Part shown: positions 22,080 to 34,098 of the stretch, piece by piece
Position numbering within the stretch: the stretch's first letter is position 1
Layout of the letters: each line of letters opens with the position of its first letter
NCBI GenBank assembly: GCA_022828595.1
Contig: JAKGHH010000008.1
Coordinates: forward strand, 23,738,378-23,802,377
Length of the DNA stretch: 64,000 nt
Source of the DNA: Nelumbo lutea
Taxonomy: Eukaryota; Streptophyta; Magnoliopsida; Proteales; Nelumbonaceae
Direction: 5' to 3'
Notes under the pieces: generated by a model
Seen by the model: the letters and a program-made list of their open reading frames with translations, nothing else
Database searches by the model: none
Told to the model about the DNA's origin: nothing
Program-made: the position numbers and the translations under genes

Positions 22080-24060
22080 TTGAGAGATCCATCAGATGGA
22101 CGCCCAAAGATTGCGGAATAAGGGGCGAATTTCAAAAAATTTTCTCTCCCTTCAACTGGGAATCACATTCCCTATTTAGAAAATCATATTTTCAAGGATA
22201 AATCTTGAACCTTAAACTGAACCAGATCTGAACCAAAAGGAATGGGAGAGAATGATACCTGATACGGAGAAGCAATATCTCCCAACGAAGGTGTTCACGC
22301 CCAAGGAAGGATCCAAAGACTGCTTCCACTGAATATGGCGCAGTGCAGAATGGAGCAGAATCAGCAGTGTTCTTCCCCAAGAACTTTGTCCTTCGCAAGA
22401 AACAGCAGGATGGAACGTGAGCACAGCTCCTTTTTCAATCCTTTCTCAAAAAATTGATGTCAAGATCCAATCTTGACTTCTCCCAGAGCTAGAGATCGAA
22501 CTGGCAAACAGGATGGCAAGAGCAGGGAGGCGGCAAGAGAGTATTCGCAGGGTGTAGAATTCTCTCTTCTTGATTTCAGCACTAAAGAGGATCTGATGTG
22601 TTTCTTGGTCTCTCTCGCTGCCGCCCCCTTCCTTCTTTTGTTAACTTGAAAAGAACAGCTCCTAATCCTATTAGGAGGTGCTTATCCAAATCATATTTGG
22701 ATCAGCCTTCTCTTCTAATGATAAGGATAAACCCTTATCTTATCTGCATATTAGATTAGCTTTATCCTAATCTTATTAGGAAGTTTCTAGATCTGAATCA
22801 CATTCAGATCTGGACTCTCTGAGTGGATAGGATTAAGACCCTATCCTAACTGCTAATCCATCTTAGAATTCGCCCCTTTAATTAACTAAATTAATAGCCC
22901 AGTTCGAAATGGGCTTTAGGCCCATTAAGCTTATGTGCTCACTTAACCTTCCTAACTACTGCCCAGTTGGGCTTCCTTGTATGGCGTGGGACCCAAGCAT
23001 TGATCTACACATCAGCCACATGGGTTCGGCCCAGCCTTTGTTACAAGGCCTGGTCGAATACACTGTTAAAAACAGTGCACCCCCTGAAACCCATCAAATG
23101 GGCTCTATGGGCCTAACACTTACCCTAAGTGGTCCCTGGGCCAAGCCACCTTGTAACACTCAGGGACTGTGGGCAGATGCAAGATTAGCCCATCAGGTAT
23201 TATCCTCAATGGTCTTACACTTAACCTCTCAGCCCATAATGATCATACACTGCCCGACAAGAGAGGACCTCTCCCTCGGCTGCAAGGAACAGTGCTGCAC
23301 TCTCCACTTATATGGATCCCGGGAATTAAAACCCTTTTGCAAACATTTTAGAAACCATAATATATATACTTTTATATCTCATATAAAATATATTTTGCAA
23401 AACAAATTTCAACGGTTGAAATCGGCTGCCAGCAGTCTTGGTTCCCAACAGTGAGAGTGCATCCCCGATCATTACCTTTGTCCGACAAAGGGGCTGATCC
23501 TGTCACTATGATCACCCACTCAGATGAATTCTCGGATTGTCCCAACATACCCAGGTTTTGACCCCCGCTAAGGATCTCACTGATTGGTACATCAAAGACA
23601 GCCCGATCCGACACCTAGTGCAGTATCATAATCGAGTCTAGGGGTCTGGTCCAGTTCAAAGATTCAATTAATCCCACACTGTATGTGCCTAGGGTCTCAC
23701 CCCGGTAGCTGAGACAAGCCACCCCAACCGACTTGGTGGCACCACAGTGTCAGGATAGGTCTCCCCAGACCGACCCACTGGCTGTAAACATTCAAAACTA
23801 ACACGAGTCTCAATAAGTGTCCAGTTTAAGGGTAATACACAGAAACATACCAAGGGAACATGAATCAAATATGTACTTTTATTCATTTACAATAAACTCA
23901 AAAAGTACTTCAATTTTGATTGAAACTAAGGGCATACAAAACTATATAACAACTTGAACCTCAGCTTAAGCTCCCAGTGAGTTGATCATAAACATGATTG
24001 AAAGTCTCAAACTCTCAAAGCCAAAAAGGTGGTGATATCTGGTTGGGGAAGATTACATGT
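22080..24060 (-). mobile_element. Probable Copia-type LTR remnant, minus orientation
   Basis: About 2 kb that is clearly GC-richer than its surroundings, with open frames but no domain. Its minus-strand text runs from a TTTATTGTAAATGAATAAAAG region through a long non-coding stretch, a hairpin array, a 'gcggcagcgagagagacc' motif and 'ttctccgtatcaggtatc'. This order recalls the long LTR and leader of large plant Copia elements (SIRE/Maximus type) as I remember them; it is recognition by style, not a search. No gag or pol is next to it, so it would be a solo LTR or fragment. I could not fix its ends or target duplication. Confidence 0.42.
22659..22915. repeat. Array of seven short perfect hairpins
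   Basis: Seven inverted repeats follow one another in 257 bases: 22659-22677 (8-bp arms, 3-nt loop), 22684-22702 (8-bp arms, 3-nt loop), 22720-22739 (7-bp arms), 22765-22781 (7-bp arms, 3-nt loop), 22789-22811 (10-bp arms, 3-nt loop), 22825-22846 (7-bp arms) and 22896-22915 (6-bp arms). Arm sequences differ between hairpins, so this is repeated structure, not a repeated sequence. It lies inside the LTR-like block at 22080-24060. Confidence 0.8.
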
Positions 24061-25430
24061 CACGGTAACACCCATCCCACTTTTTAAGGTGTAAAGCTCA
24101 AACTGTTCTTCTAAGCTAAGTTTAAGTGAAGCAATAAGCCACACAAAACAATCCAACTGAGAATCTCCTTTAAAGGTGAAAACAAAAATTTACAACTAGT
24201 GTGAAGGGCGTTTTTGGGTTTGCACGCAACCGAAGATAGAGTAAAGAAGAATGGTAACTTAACTTCATTAATTGTCTGGCCATTTTCTTTTCCCTCTATC
24301 TTAAAGGCTACTCATAACTACAAATTTTCTTTATTTTTTTTTCTACTTTAATATTTTTGACTGTATATGTAAATTTATTTTCTTGTGATTTGTGAATATG
24401 ATAGATTTTTATTAAATAAGGAAAATGAAACTAATTTGCTAATTTATTTTCTTGAGGCTAAGTTTGGAAAGAATATAAATACAAATATATAAAGTGCAAA
24501 CTGAGTCTAAAGAGCAAACTTGATATCAAAAAAAGGTTTAAGAACCTATGGGTATTTTTAAATTAAATATTCAATTTATGATACAATGTAAAATGAAGGG
24601 AAATATTTTTTAGGCTGAAGCATTTCAGTTACATTTTTGCTTCTTGTATGAGGAAAACTTTCCATTTACATTAAAACAAATTAAACGGAGAGGAAAACGA
24701 ATATTTCATTATAAAAAAGACAAAAATAATGAAATATTTCAGTCATTGGGAAAATTTTATGTCCATTCTATAGAAAAAATGGTTAGGCAAGAGTCGGGCC
24801 TATTCTTTTCACACATCTCTAACAATTTTAGATGCTGTTTGATAAGTCTTTTTTTAGTGCCTCACGTGGCAAAAAAAATGTATTGAGCTTTCAGAATCTT
24901 GTCTTCAAAGACAGATTGTTATGACAAATGGCTTAGTTTATCAGATTTTTAAAAACATACTTAGAGGCTATTTATCCTATGAAAAGACAAAAGCTTCATT
25001 TGATACTTCTTGAAATTTGGCGTTTTTTTATCTTTTCGTTCTTTCTGCACACACATCTTCTGGCCTTACCAGTTTTTATCATCAAATGAAAAAAAAAAAA
25101 AAACGACCGTATTAGAAGACTGCGCAAAAAGATTCGCCAAACACAACCTTAATAATCAATATTTACAGCCCCAATGCTGCATCAAAACCAAGGAAAGAGA
25201 TACCTTTCGAAATGTTTTTATCTAGATTAATAATTATGAATTTTAGTGGATTATCTAAAATTTGTTCTTCAATATTTCCATTGAAACATTCATACCGGGT
25301 GCTTATGAACTATGCCCCACCCCTTAAAGGCATCCTATTCTATCACCACCCTTTAAAGGCCGTCTAACGTGTAATATAAGTAATAATAATAAAAAAAGAA
25401 CTATGCAATGTCATAAAGTTCAATAACCGA
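24061..25430. other. Intergenic DNA, nothing recognised
   Basis: AT-rich. Near 24455-24530 there is a fragment of the small 'aatacaaata' MITE type also seen at 21.3 and 21.9 kb. There is an A run near 25089. No gene is supported. Confidence 0.4.
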
Positions 25431-25433
25431 GGG

Positions 25434-26116
25434 TTCGTTTGATTCAAAGTTAGAATGGAATTAGAATGATCCATTCTCATAATCTGTTTGGTTCAGACAG
25501 GAATGAGAATGGGAATTAAAATCAACAGTAATGAGATTTCAGTTGCTTTTATTTGTAATGTAAATATAAATATGTCCATTATATATTTATGCATTTTTTG
25601 GTTCATGAATGCAAATAGGTTCACATTTTAAATCATTTTTGTATTCAACATGTTTGTTTGAACTAAGTGCAAAGGTGTGGGCCCATCATTAAATGCTCCA
25701 ACTATCTTATGCTCCAAAATCCTCAACTTTGGTCAAAAAGTTAATTATCAAATAAACACAAAATTGTATCCCAAAAAATAAGTACAATAATACTCTCTTT
25801 TTAGAGTACAAAAGTGTCAGAAAATGTATTTTTGCTCTGATAATCATTATTATTTTTTTTATGTTTCAAATAAACGCTCGCAAATGCGAACTAAGGTGCA
25901 TAAATACCCCAATTCGGCATTTGTATCGCAAACAAATGGAGCCTTCATTCCCAAGGAAGGGATAGGAAATGGCCATTCCCTCAAATGGGAGAATGTCATT
26001 CCAGCAGGAGTGATAATGGGATTCCGATTCAGCCCAACCAAACAGTTGGAATTGGAATAGTCCATTCCAATTCAGACTCCAGACCCCTATTCCTGCAAAC
26101 CAAACGGACCTTGAAT
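25434..26116. mobile_element. Composite MITE-like repeat, ~680 bp
   Basis: Left end 'agggttcgtttgattc' and right end 'caaaccaaacggacctt' are inverted relatives. Inside are 'attccattctcat' and 'gaatggccattccc' phrases shared with 18.2, 40.8 and 57.3 kb. The core contains an AT-rich 'aaatataaatatg' segment that looks like another small element. No exact target duplication was found. Confidence 0.5.
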
Positions 26117-26178
26117 ATAAGTTTTTTTATTATTTTTAAGCTGAATTTCAGTTTTACACTACCATTAATTGATAGTAG

Positions 26179-26430
26179 CACTATTTTCAAAATCGGACCA
26201 GACGGTCGGACCAAAAAAACTGAGAACCGGACACCTGACCGGTTCCGTTTTCTTCCAAAACAGTTGATTTTGGTCAACAAACCGCTGAACCGACCGGTTA
26301 ACCATTCGAACAGTTTTAACTGTTTTTTAATTTTTTATTTTTTTATCAGAATATACTGGCTGCTCAGGTCGAACGATCAGACCATTCGAACCGATAACCG
26401 GACCCCTGACTGGTTCGGTCACCGGTCATG
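26179..26430. mobile_element. hAT-type MITE, family B, copy 1
   Basis: A 252-bp element rich in 'ggttcgaac/accggt' motifs. The flanks are GATAGTAG (26171-26178) and GATAATAG (26431-26438), a 7-of-8 match to an 8-bp target duplication. The left end CACTATTTTCAAAATCGG relates to the CATGGTTTTTAAAA ends of the copies at 33782 and 42272. The right end is degenerate. Confidence 0.6.
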
Positions 26431-26439
26431 GATAATAGT

Positions 26440-27178
26440 GAAGGGAAACAAAATACTCTTCAACAAATCTCTTCCAAACATCTAAAATCCAATTAAAATG
26501 AATTGATTTTCTTGATGATTACTTTTATTCTGATATTGGTTTAGTTCTGTAATTTATTCTGTCTACTGATATCTGTCACTCATAAAAGCGACATTAGTCT
26601 TTATCATGATTTTACTTGAAGCAATACCAGAAGCCTAGGACCACATTACCTGGCTGTAATAAATAGACCCTGTTGAGGGTTTCTCAGCTTTAGCTTTAGG
26701 TTTATATTGATAATTCTCAGTTCTTCACTAATTAAAGAAAGCTGAGAACTCATGAAGTGATGACCAATCATGAAATATAATTCTAGCTATATACTCTACT
26801 AATGTTTGGACCTTGTCTCTTGAGACTGGTCATTCATGGCGGCCTGCAATGAGAGTGTGTGGAGCCACTCAGTCAGCCAAGGACCACCGAAATGTTCTAC
26901 TGCAACTGGCAGCAGTACCATATCACTTCCATACAGTTGCGTCTTGTCTAGTGCAAGTCCTCCCCAATATGATGACTCTCTTTGACTCTGTCTCTGTGGA
27001 AAACGATGTTTGTTATATATTTTCCATTTTTGGGCCAAAACTGAGTATATAGAGCGATGAATTGGACCAAACCATATAACATGAACCCCATTATATCAAC
27101 TAGACCGAGATGTTTTTCATGGCATCATTCTTTTGGCTGTTACAGTGTTAGTTATAATTTATTTAGGTAAATGTTATT
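26440..27178. other. Intergenic DNA, nothing recognised
   Basis: A GC-richer patch at about 26800-27050 is open on both strands but has no recognisable domain or splice pattern. Confidence 0.4.
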
Positions 27179-27181
27179 TAA

Positions 27182-27478
27182 GGCTCTGTTTGTTTTTGGA
27201 TAAGTTATTTATTCATTAAATGCATTTATCTAGGTAAGTTTTTTTATGTTCTTTTATTTTTCATGTAAATAAGGAAATGATCATTTTAGTTATAAAAATC
27301 TATTATTAAAAGGTGCATTTTTGCTGATTCAAATCTGGTAATTTTCTCCTTAGGTAAGAAAGTTATTTATCCATCTAATTATCATTTATCCGGGTAAGTA
27401 TTACCCAGGAAAATAAACTTTCTTTGATCCCATTGACCAACTTTCCCCCCTCTCAAAATCCAAAAAAAGAATACCCCC
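27182..27478. mobile_element. PIF/Harbinger-type MITE, 297 bp
   Basis: GGCTCTGTTTGTTTTTGGAT at the left and the reverse complement of ATCCAAAAAAAGAATACCCC at the right, with TAA target triplets at 27179-27181 and 27479-27481. It shares 'ttgaccaactttc' and 'gcatttatct' with the elements at 14990, 40326 and 60573. Confidence 0.78.
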
Positions 27479-27481
27479 TAA

Positions 27482-29149
27482 ATGTTATCTAAGAAAATGT
27501 TGGCTGTGTAAGTGAATGAATTCTTTAAAGGATACCTAGCTTTTTTTTTGTTCTGGTAAGGGCATTTTATTCTTATACAGTTTGGCCAATTTCTTCCATG
27601 GATAACTGATTTATCCTCCTAGGAGAAATGGGTAAAATATAACATATAAATTGCTAAAACTTACTCAGAAAGTTTTATTTTTATAGTCCCAACATGTGAA
27701 AGTTGATTAATTTTCCCACCAACTCCCCCCAAATCGAAAAGGCCTAGAATAGGGGGTGGTGGACCTGTGGTTAGAAACTGATATCTAATATCTCCTCAGC
27801 ACCAGCCTGGCCTTGATCTCAATTTGGTTACTCGTTTTATTGATTATGAGAAGAAAGAAAGAAAGGTAGGGAGACAGACACCCTGTCCGATGAAAGGTCG
27901 AACTTGGCCAGATCATTTCCTCTAAAGAACAGAAATGGGTGAGACTGCAGCCCATCAAAGGAAGCTTAATCAGTTTTGTTAGACTTTGACCCAGATGGTT
28001 GAACTAACATTTCTGGGCCCTGGTTATTTGAGGGATTTAGTCAAGAAAATAAGACGGTATTTGGTAAGTCTTTTCGTGCAGTCTTTGAGCCTGGACAAGT
28101 TTAAAAGATCGAAAATCGGGTTTTTCCATTTGATAACCAAAACTGATCTTTCCGTGCAATCTTCAGTCTCTTTCCATGTGATAACCGAAAATATTGAATT
28201 TCAGGAAGCTTCAAACGGCAAGGGACTCATTCCGAAGGTTGACAGGTACCTGTCGACAGCCAAAGTTTTCCCCATTTCCGCAACTGATATTTAGTGGCAC
28301 CTATTTCAGTCATCTTGGTCCCCCGAAATTGGCTTTTAAAATTTCTCATGAGTCATGATTCACACAAATTCTCATTTCCCACTTTCTAACCTTGACGGCT
28401 GACGCATCAAAGTTTCATCATTTGGATGATCTAACTAATTGGCCAGTTAACCGGTAAAGATCTTATGTAGGTGGATCCATTTGTACATTTGGTCGGGATT
28501 ATCATAGATGCCATTCCTGGTCCCAATATTTAATCATCTCGTAGGCCGTAGAATTCTAGACCTGCCGGTTATCTATCAGAGTTCAGAGGGATCCAGGATG
28601 GGTCTCCAATAAGAATTCACCGTCGAGCGAATGAGCAATCCCGCAATGGATCCTGCACTTGTATTCGGCTCGGATCTCCTACTCATGGGGCATTATAATG
28701 GTACATCGGAAATATTCTCTATTCTGATATGTGGAAGAAGATGTTGCTGATATGCAGCTATAGTATGGGTAGATGTAGGTAGAATTCTCGCGGGTAGGAG
28801 ATCTGGACTGTCTATATATCCTGTTATATGATGTCAGAAAGATAGTATACTAGAAAAAGCTTCATAAAAGTGGTAATCCAATGAGGTTGATATTCATCAA
28901 AATTCACTTCTGGGTACTTGACCCAAGTGAGCCCCATGTGTGAATAGTAGTGGGTTTATAATCCTGATTGGTTACATAAAAGAGCCCCTTACACAAAAGA
29001 ACTTTGGCTTTTTAAATCTCAACCACACAATTACCTGACCCAACTGTGTTCGTGTCAGAAGTTAGAACCGGAGACCCTGCTGATGTAGTAATACAGATTT
29101 ATAGAGATGAGAGAGATTGTAGAGAAGCCAAGGAGGTGAGACGGTATCC
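27482..29149. other. Intergenic DNA, no gene supported
   Basis: Moderate GC between about 27980 and 28850 with a short plus-strand open frame (27986-28294) lacking any recognised motif. It could be old gene or repeat debris. Confidence 0.4.
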
Positions 29150-29570
29150 ATATATAAATGCAAATATGTATAATATAAATATAAAGTTTAGTCAATAAAA
29201 TAATATAAAATACAGTGTTTAATACAAAAGATTGTATAAGGGAATATTTTTAAACCTTGTATTTATACAAAAGGACCGTCTATAAAGTGTGCAATTATAA
29301 ATAAATACCATGTAAATATAAGATTCAAAATCTTGAATAGAAGGCTGCATTTGGAAATGGTGCAAATAAGAGTGTAAATACTGATTTAGTGTATATATAT
29401 TCTGGTTCAATTTTTTCAGTGTTTGGCAAAAATGCATTTATGCATTGATAATGACCAAAAACATAATTTACGAGACATTTACAGAGTTTGGAAATGAGAT
29501 GTTATTATACGTCAATAAAAAAGAAATAAAATTGTATTTATTTCTAACAACTAAATACAGAGTTTGGGAT
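29150..29570. repeat. AT-rich small-MITE-like debris
   Basis: Phrases 'aatgcaaatatgtataatataaa', 'gtgtaaatactg' and 'aaaatgcatttatgcattga' resemble the internal text of the small MITEs near 21.3-22.0 kb. The ends are not resolvable. Confidence 0.4.
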
Positions 29571-30179
29571 AACAGGCAGTCAACCCGCGTCGTTATGGAT
29601 TAGTTGTTGGCTCCAGGCCTCTAACAACTAAACTTTTAGCTCTTTTATCTGGCCATTCTGAAATTTTGAACAGACCGAGACTGAGACACCCAAAAGTTGC
29701 AGATTCAATTCGTTGGTGAAGACATGGAACAATAACCGAACAAGATTTTAATAATCATATGGAATGTGCATTTTGAGTTGTCAATGTGTCATACCATCGT
29801 CAGTGTCATGGAAGGCATCTTGTTTGGCAACTCAAATTGGATTTGTAATTCCATCCAACTCAACAGCCAAACAGCCTATTACTGAATCTTTTCCTCCCAT
29901 AATAAATTAGACCATGAATGTCAAAACTCTAAAGTCATTTAGCCCATTAGCTTAGAGGAAGCTGTCTATGTAGGTCATCCATATATTTTATGCATTTTTA
30001 CTTCAGAGTTTATAGTTCAAAAACTGGACTAGGTCGGGTTGAGGTCAACCCTAACCCAACTTAAAATCTCTCAACTCAATTCAATCAAACTTTTTTTCCA
30101 TCTTCTTAAAATCCCATAAAATGTCTTCAGTTCTCTTGATCTAACATTTATGGCCATATAATAATCATAATATTTAGGC
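29571..30179. other. Intergenic DNA, nothing recognised
   Basis: No gene or clear repeat border. A short 'gtcgggttgaggtcaaccc' phrase near 30034 is shared with the family C elements at 31.5 and 58.4 kb. Confidence 0.4.
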
Positions 30180-31430
30180 AAATTTTTTAAACTACTCTTA
30201 TACTTTAGTTAATTGATTAAATATATTTTTATTGTTTAACTATTATCTAATAGTATTTCTATTATTTTTGATAATTGAGTAACTCTATCTTAACCATTAA
30301 CATTCGTTAATATTCTGTTAAAACCACACCATATGACATTTAAATTTTTAAAACCCAATAGTACCCTCATCCCCTCCCTTTCTTTTCTCTTTCATTCTCT
30401 TTCTTCCTTTTCTCCTTCTAAAACAAACACCCTCCTCCGATCTCTCTTCCCTCCACCTGTTTGTGTAAGATAGAGGAGCAATAACGACAACTCTCATAGC
30501 CGTCGGTAGCCGTGAAGATCTGCGTCTTCAATTATCGCCAGATGCAATATAACGCTCAATCACAGCAAAATACTGCTAAATACTGGTTCAACAGTTGCCA
30601 TCCGTTGTCATCGTTCACCGAGCTCAACCCCACCTTCGTTCAATCTGGACCAACTAAGGTCACCGTCTTCAATTGATGGTTCACCTCTGTCCCATCTTCG
30701 ATAGTGGGGGTCACATGGCTATTAGATTTGCAAGAATAAACCACAACAGATGGAGCCACCAGAGAGATCGACGGCAGCAAAGAGGAGATCATGAAAGAAC
30801 ATGTCTGAGTTGGAAAATTCCTCTCCCGCTGAGATATTCTCTTAACCCTCTTTCCTTTTCTTTATCTCTATAAACCCTAGATGAAATCACTTCTCTTCTC
30901 CGTTGTCTTAACCCCGGGTCTTTAAAACCTTCCGTGTTTTATTGGAAATAATTGGGGGAAGATGATGGTGAGTGTTTTCACAACGACGGAGAAGAAGAGC
31001 ATGGTCTCGTCCTTCCTTGAAATTGTTGTGGGGCAATCAACACGTACGGAGAAACATTTGGAGGGAGATCGGCGACAGCGAAGAAGAGGATGATGTTGGC
31101 AAAGAGCGATGGTGGGAGCTTATGGCCATCGTGAAGATCATATCCAGTGAAACAATTTTCTGGATCGTGTACCTGAAGACCAATGGTTTTCTTAATTAAC
31201 TTGGAAGGGGAAGAAGGGACGTAGCGGTGGCGATGCTGATTCCTTGTGCGAAGGAGGTGAAGAGAGAGCGAGAATGAGAGAGACAGAAAGAGAAATAACT
31301 GTTTTCAAAGGGATTTAATGGAAGGGTAAAATTGAAATTTCAGCCCTTCTATCAATATTTAATATTTAAGGGCAATAGCAATTATTTTAAACAGTAACGT
31401 TAGACAATAAAAATTTGCACTAATTTTTAT
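30180..31430. mobile_element. Candidate Mutator-like element with GC-rich interior
   Basis: AT-rich flanks (about 30180-30360 and 31320-31430) show partial inverted similarity, for example 'atttttattgtttaac' at the left against the reverse complement of 'gttagacaataaaaat' at the right. Between them is a GC-richer, exon-like interior (30400-31270) with short open frames and no domain I know. That layout fits a non-autonomous Mutator-like element, possibly one carrying captured host sequence. The evidence is weak. Confidence 0.35.
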
Positions 31431-31509
31431 TGGTATTCGCTTGATGGCTTTATTGGTTCTTTAAGTGCAAAAGTGAAAAAGGAATGTTGCAGGGTTAGGG
31501 CTTAATACT

Positions 31510-31679
31510 ATGTATAATAGCTATAATAGAGTCGGGTTCAGGTTTTGGGTTGATCGGTCAACCCAACCCAAAGTGAAGTTGGGCTGAAAAATTCCAACCC
31601 TAACTCTTAACTCAATTGTCAATCCAACCTTACTTTCTTGGGATGGGTTTAAGTTAACATGGTCCAAGTTGCAACCCTA
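31510..31679. mobile_element. hAT-like MITE fragment, family C
   Basis: The right end is the reverse complement of TAGGGTTGCAACTTGG, the same terminus seen at 58434 (TAGGGCTGCAACTTGG). The interior has repeated 'aacccaaccc' and 'gggttgg' motifs. The left end is not recognisable, so this is probably a fragment. Confidence 0.5.
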
Positions 31680-33199
31680 ATTAATAACAATATACCCTCA
31701 TGTATCGCACCTATTGTTATTTAATATGATGAATATAAAATATTAGACATAAGTCTAATTTTTTTATTATATTTTTATTTTTTATATTTATTTATTTTAT
31801 ATTTTATTATCTAATTTATGAGATGACAGGTTGACCTATTTCACATAGATGGTTGACATAGTTGTTCATTTTGTTTTGGCTCATTTATCAAAAACAACTT
31901 TTATACTTTCATGGATAATTGGTTGCAAACTATAATGTATGTTTTAGTAAATTGATGAAACTACACAAGGTGTTTTAGTAAATGTCCCTTTAGTTGCTAC
32001 GCGCCTGTTTCTAATCTTTAATTAGAAATGATAATGCCATAGAGAATATATGTAGCTTTCTTTTCCCATGTTGAGAAAGAAGGTAACGTGAGAAGCATGT
32101 GAAGTCTTTTGGGTTGCTATCTAGCTGCTACTTGACATGAAAGATTTGCATCTCTCTTTATAGAAAAGTTGTTCATTGAAAATGAGATCCCATCTGTGCT
32201 CCACATCAACAACTCAATGTTTCTTGGGAATATCTTTTAAAGTTGTCAGTAGGAGATATTTCCAATACATGGTTGAGATATGCTGTGAGGCATCTGTGAG
32301 ATATACTGTTTCAATGATATTGAATATCTTATCTCTCTCTCTCTCTTTACATCTTTAATCATGTGTTGTCTCTATTTATCTGATAAGATGATGAGAAATA
32401 TCTGTTATGCTCGTTGGCTGAAGCCGTGAATCACAACTTATGATACATTGATGTCGCTCCACGTTGAATTCGATGAAATGACGTTAAAGTGAGGCCACAA
32501 AATACATCCAAAGATGTGATTTGATGGTTTTAGCCCAACTCTACAACATCCCGCATGCAAAATTTCACCTCATACCATTCAAAATGTTCCCACTTTCAAA
32601 GTTGGTCCATCCAGTCAATTGTAAAGGTGCAAATTGGATGCCTAATTTGAAGAATTTGCACAGCATCGGACCAAAACCCTTGGGCTAGGTCCCTTCAAAT
32701 TATAGCAAAAGCTCAAACGAGCCAATCCAAATTGCATTTCTAGTCTTTTGATTCACTACTAGTGATGCATCAATGTGAATAAAATGCAACAGACTTTACT
32801 ATAAAATACTGATACTTACCTTGGCTTCATATCAAAACGACCACCATCCCAAAATTTTTGTTTCCATCCTTCCTCTGCATTTGCAAATCCCGTGCTATTC
32901 AACTTAGGAATGATCATGGGCCGGACCTAGCCAGGCTTTTATAAGGTATGGCAATTTTTGTTTTTTTTTTTTTTTATCGTCAGTATGGCCCCCATTAAAA
33001 ATAGTTTTTATTTAGCGTTTATTTTCTTAACAATTTTTTGCCTTTTATAACGCTTTCCCAAAGATTTTGCTTTAATGGGACTCCTTTATCTGCATGATTT
33101 AGATCAGAAAGAAAATCAACAACCAAAATTAATGAATATTGCTATTATAATAAATTGATGCTATATGATTATTTTATATTTATGTATAATTTATCAGAA
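31680..33199. other. Intergenic DNA, nothing recognised
   Basis: AT-rich with a CT run near 32332-32347 and a T run near 32961. No supported gene. Confidence 0.4.
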
Positions 33200-33475
33200 A
33201 TTTATTTTCCTTTTAAGTGATGCCTATTTCCTAAGTGGATGAATAAATTTTTTATCTGGAAAGAAAGTTGTCAATACTTAAATCTGAAAATTTACCCCTT
33301 TTAATAATGATTTTTTATGATTAAAACGGTTATTGTCTTATTTACCTAGAAAATAAAAAAACATAGATAAATGCGCAAATAAAGATTCACCCTATACCCT
33401 GTTGACCTTTTATCTAATTTTTTTTAGAATATAAACAAACTGTATACTATTATAACAAGATGTCCACAAAGTGAA
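33200..33475. mobile_element. Fragment of the PIF/Harbinger-type MITE family
   Basis: Shares 'gaaagttgtcaatactta', 'ttttaataatgattttt' and 'gataaatgcgca' with the intact copies at 14990 and 27182. Termini and target triplets are not clear, so it looks truncated or decayed. Confidence 0.45.
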
Positions 33476-33781
33476 TTACATGCGGTATATGTATCACTAG
33501 TTCGGTAATGCATTGGACAGGATCCAGTCAATAATGTTATTTATATTTTGAAAATAAGTATGGAGAATTACTAGTGTCTCTCTTCTATCTTAGAGTGCAA
33601 TCCATGGTTTCTCTTTTTAATTATAACTTGAAAAATAAAATAAATAAATAAAAGAGCTTGCTAGGGAAAAAGGGATTCAACAGCCAATAAAATTACGAGA
33701 ATCCTGCATAAATTATAATGAAGAGGAAAAATGAATAGACTCGAAACAAAAATAAAAGTTACAAGCATCAACCTTTAATAC

Positions 33782-34090
33782 CATGGTTTTTAAAATCGAT
33801 TCGGACAACGATCAGTCAGGGGTCTGGTTCCTGAGTCGAACAGTCCAACTGTTCAAACCGAACAGATGGCCCGTTTTAACAAAAATAAAAATTTTAAAAA
33901 GTTAAAAAAACAAAAACCAGTCAAACTATTGAACGATTCAAATGGCTCGAACACTAGATCAACGGTTTATTGATCAAATCAAATGTTTTAGGGGAAATAA
34001 CAGTTCTGGGATAAAACAGGACCAATCACCTAACCAATTCTTGGTTTTTCCGATACAACCGTCCAGTCCAATCCAGTTTTGAAAACCATG
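33782..34090. mobile_element. hAT-type MITE, family B, copy 2
   Basis: A 309-bp element starting CATGGTTTTTAAAATC and ending with the inverse TTTTGAAAACCATG. The exact 8-bp sequence TTTAATAC lies on both sides (33774-33781 and 34091-34098). The interior carries 'tccaactgttcaaacc' type motifs. It has no coding capacity. Confidence 0.86.
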
Positions 34091-34098
34091 TTTAATAC

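Noticed and set aside
22909..23454. 181-codon plus-strand open frame
   Set aside because: It lies inside the LTR-like block, has no domain, and overlaps equally open frames on the other strand.
25985..26485. 166-codon plus-strand open frame
   Set aside because: It spans the end of one MITE-like repeat and a whole hAT-type MITE, so it is repeat sequence read as protein.
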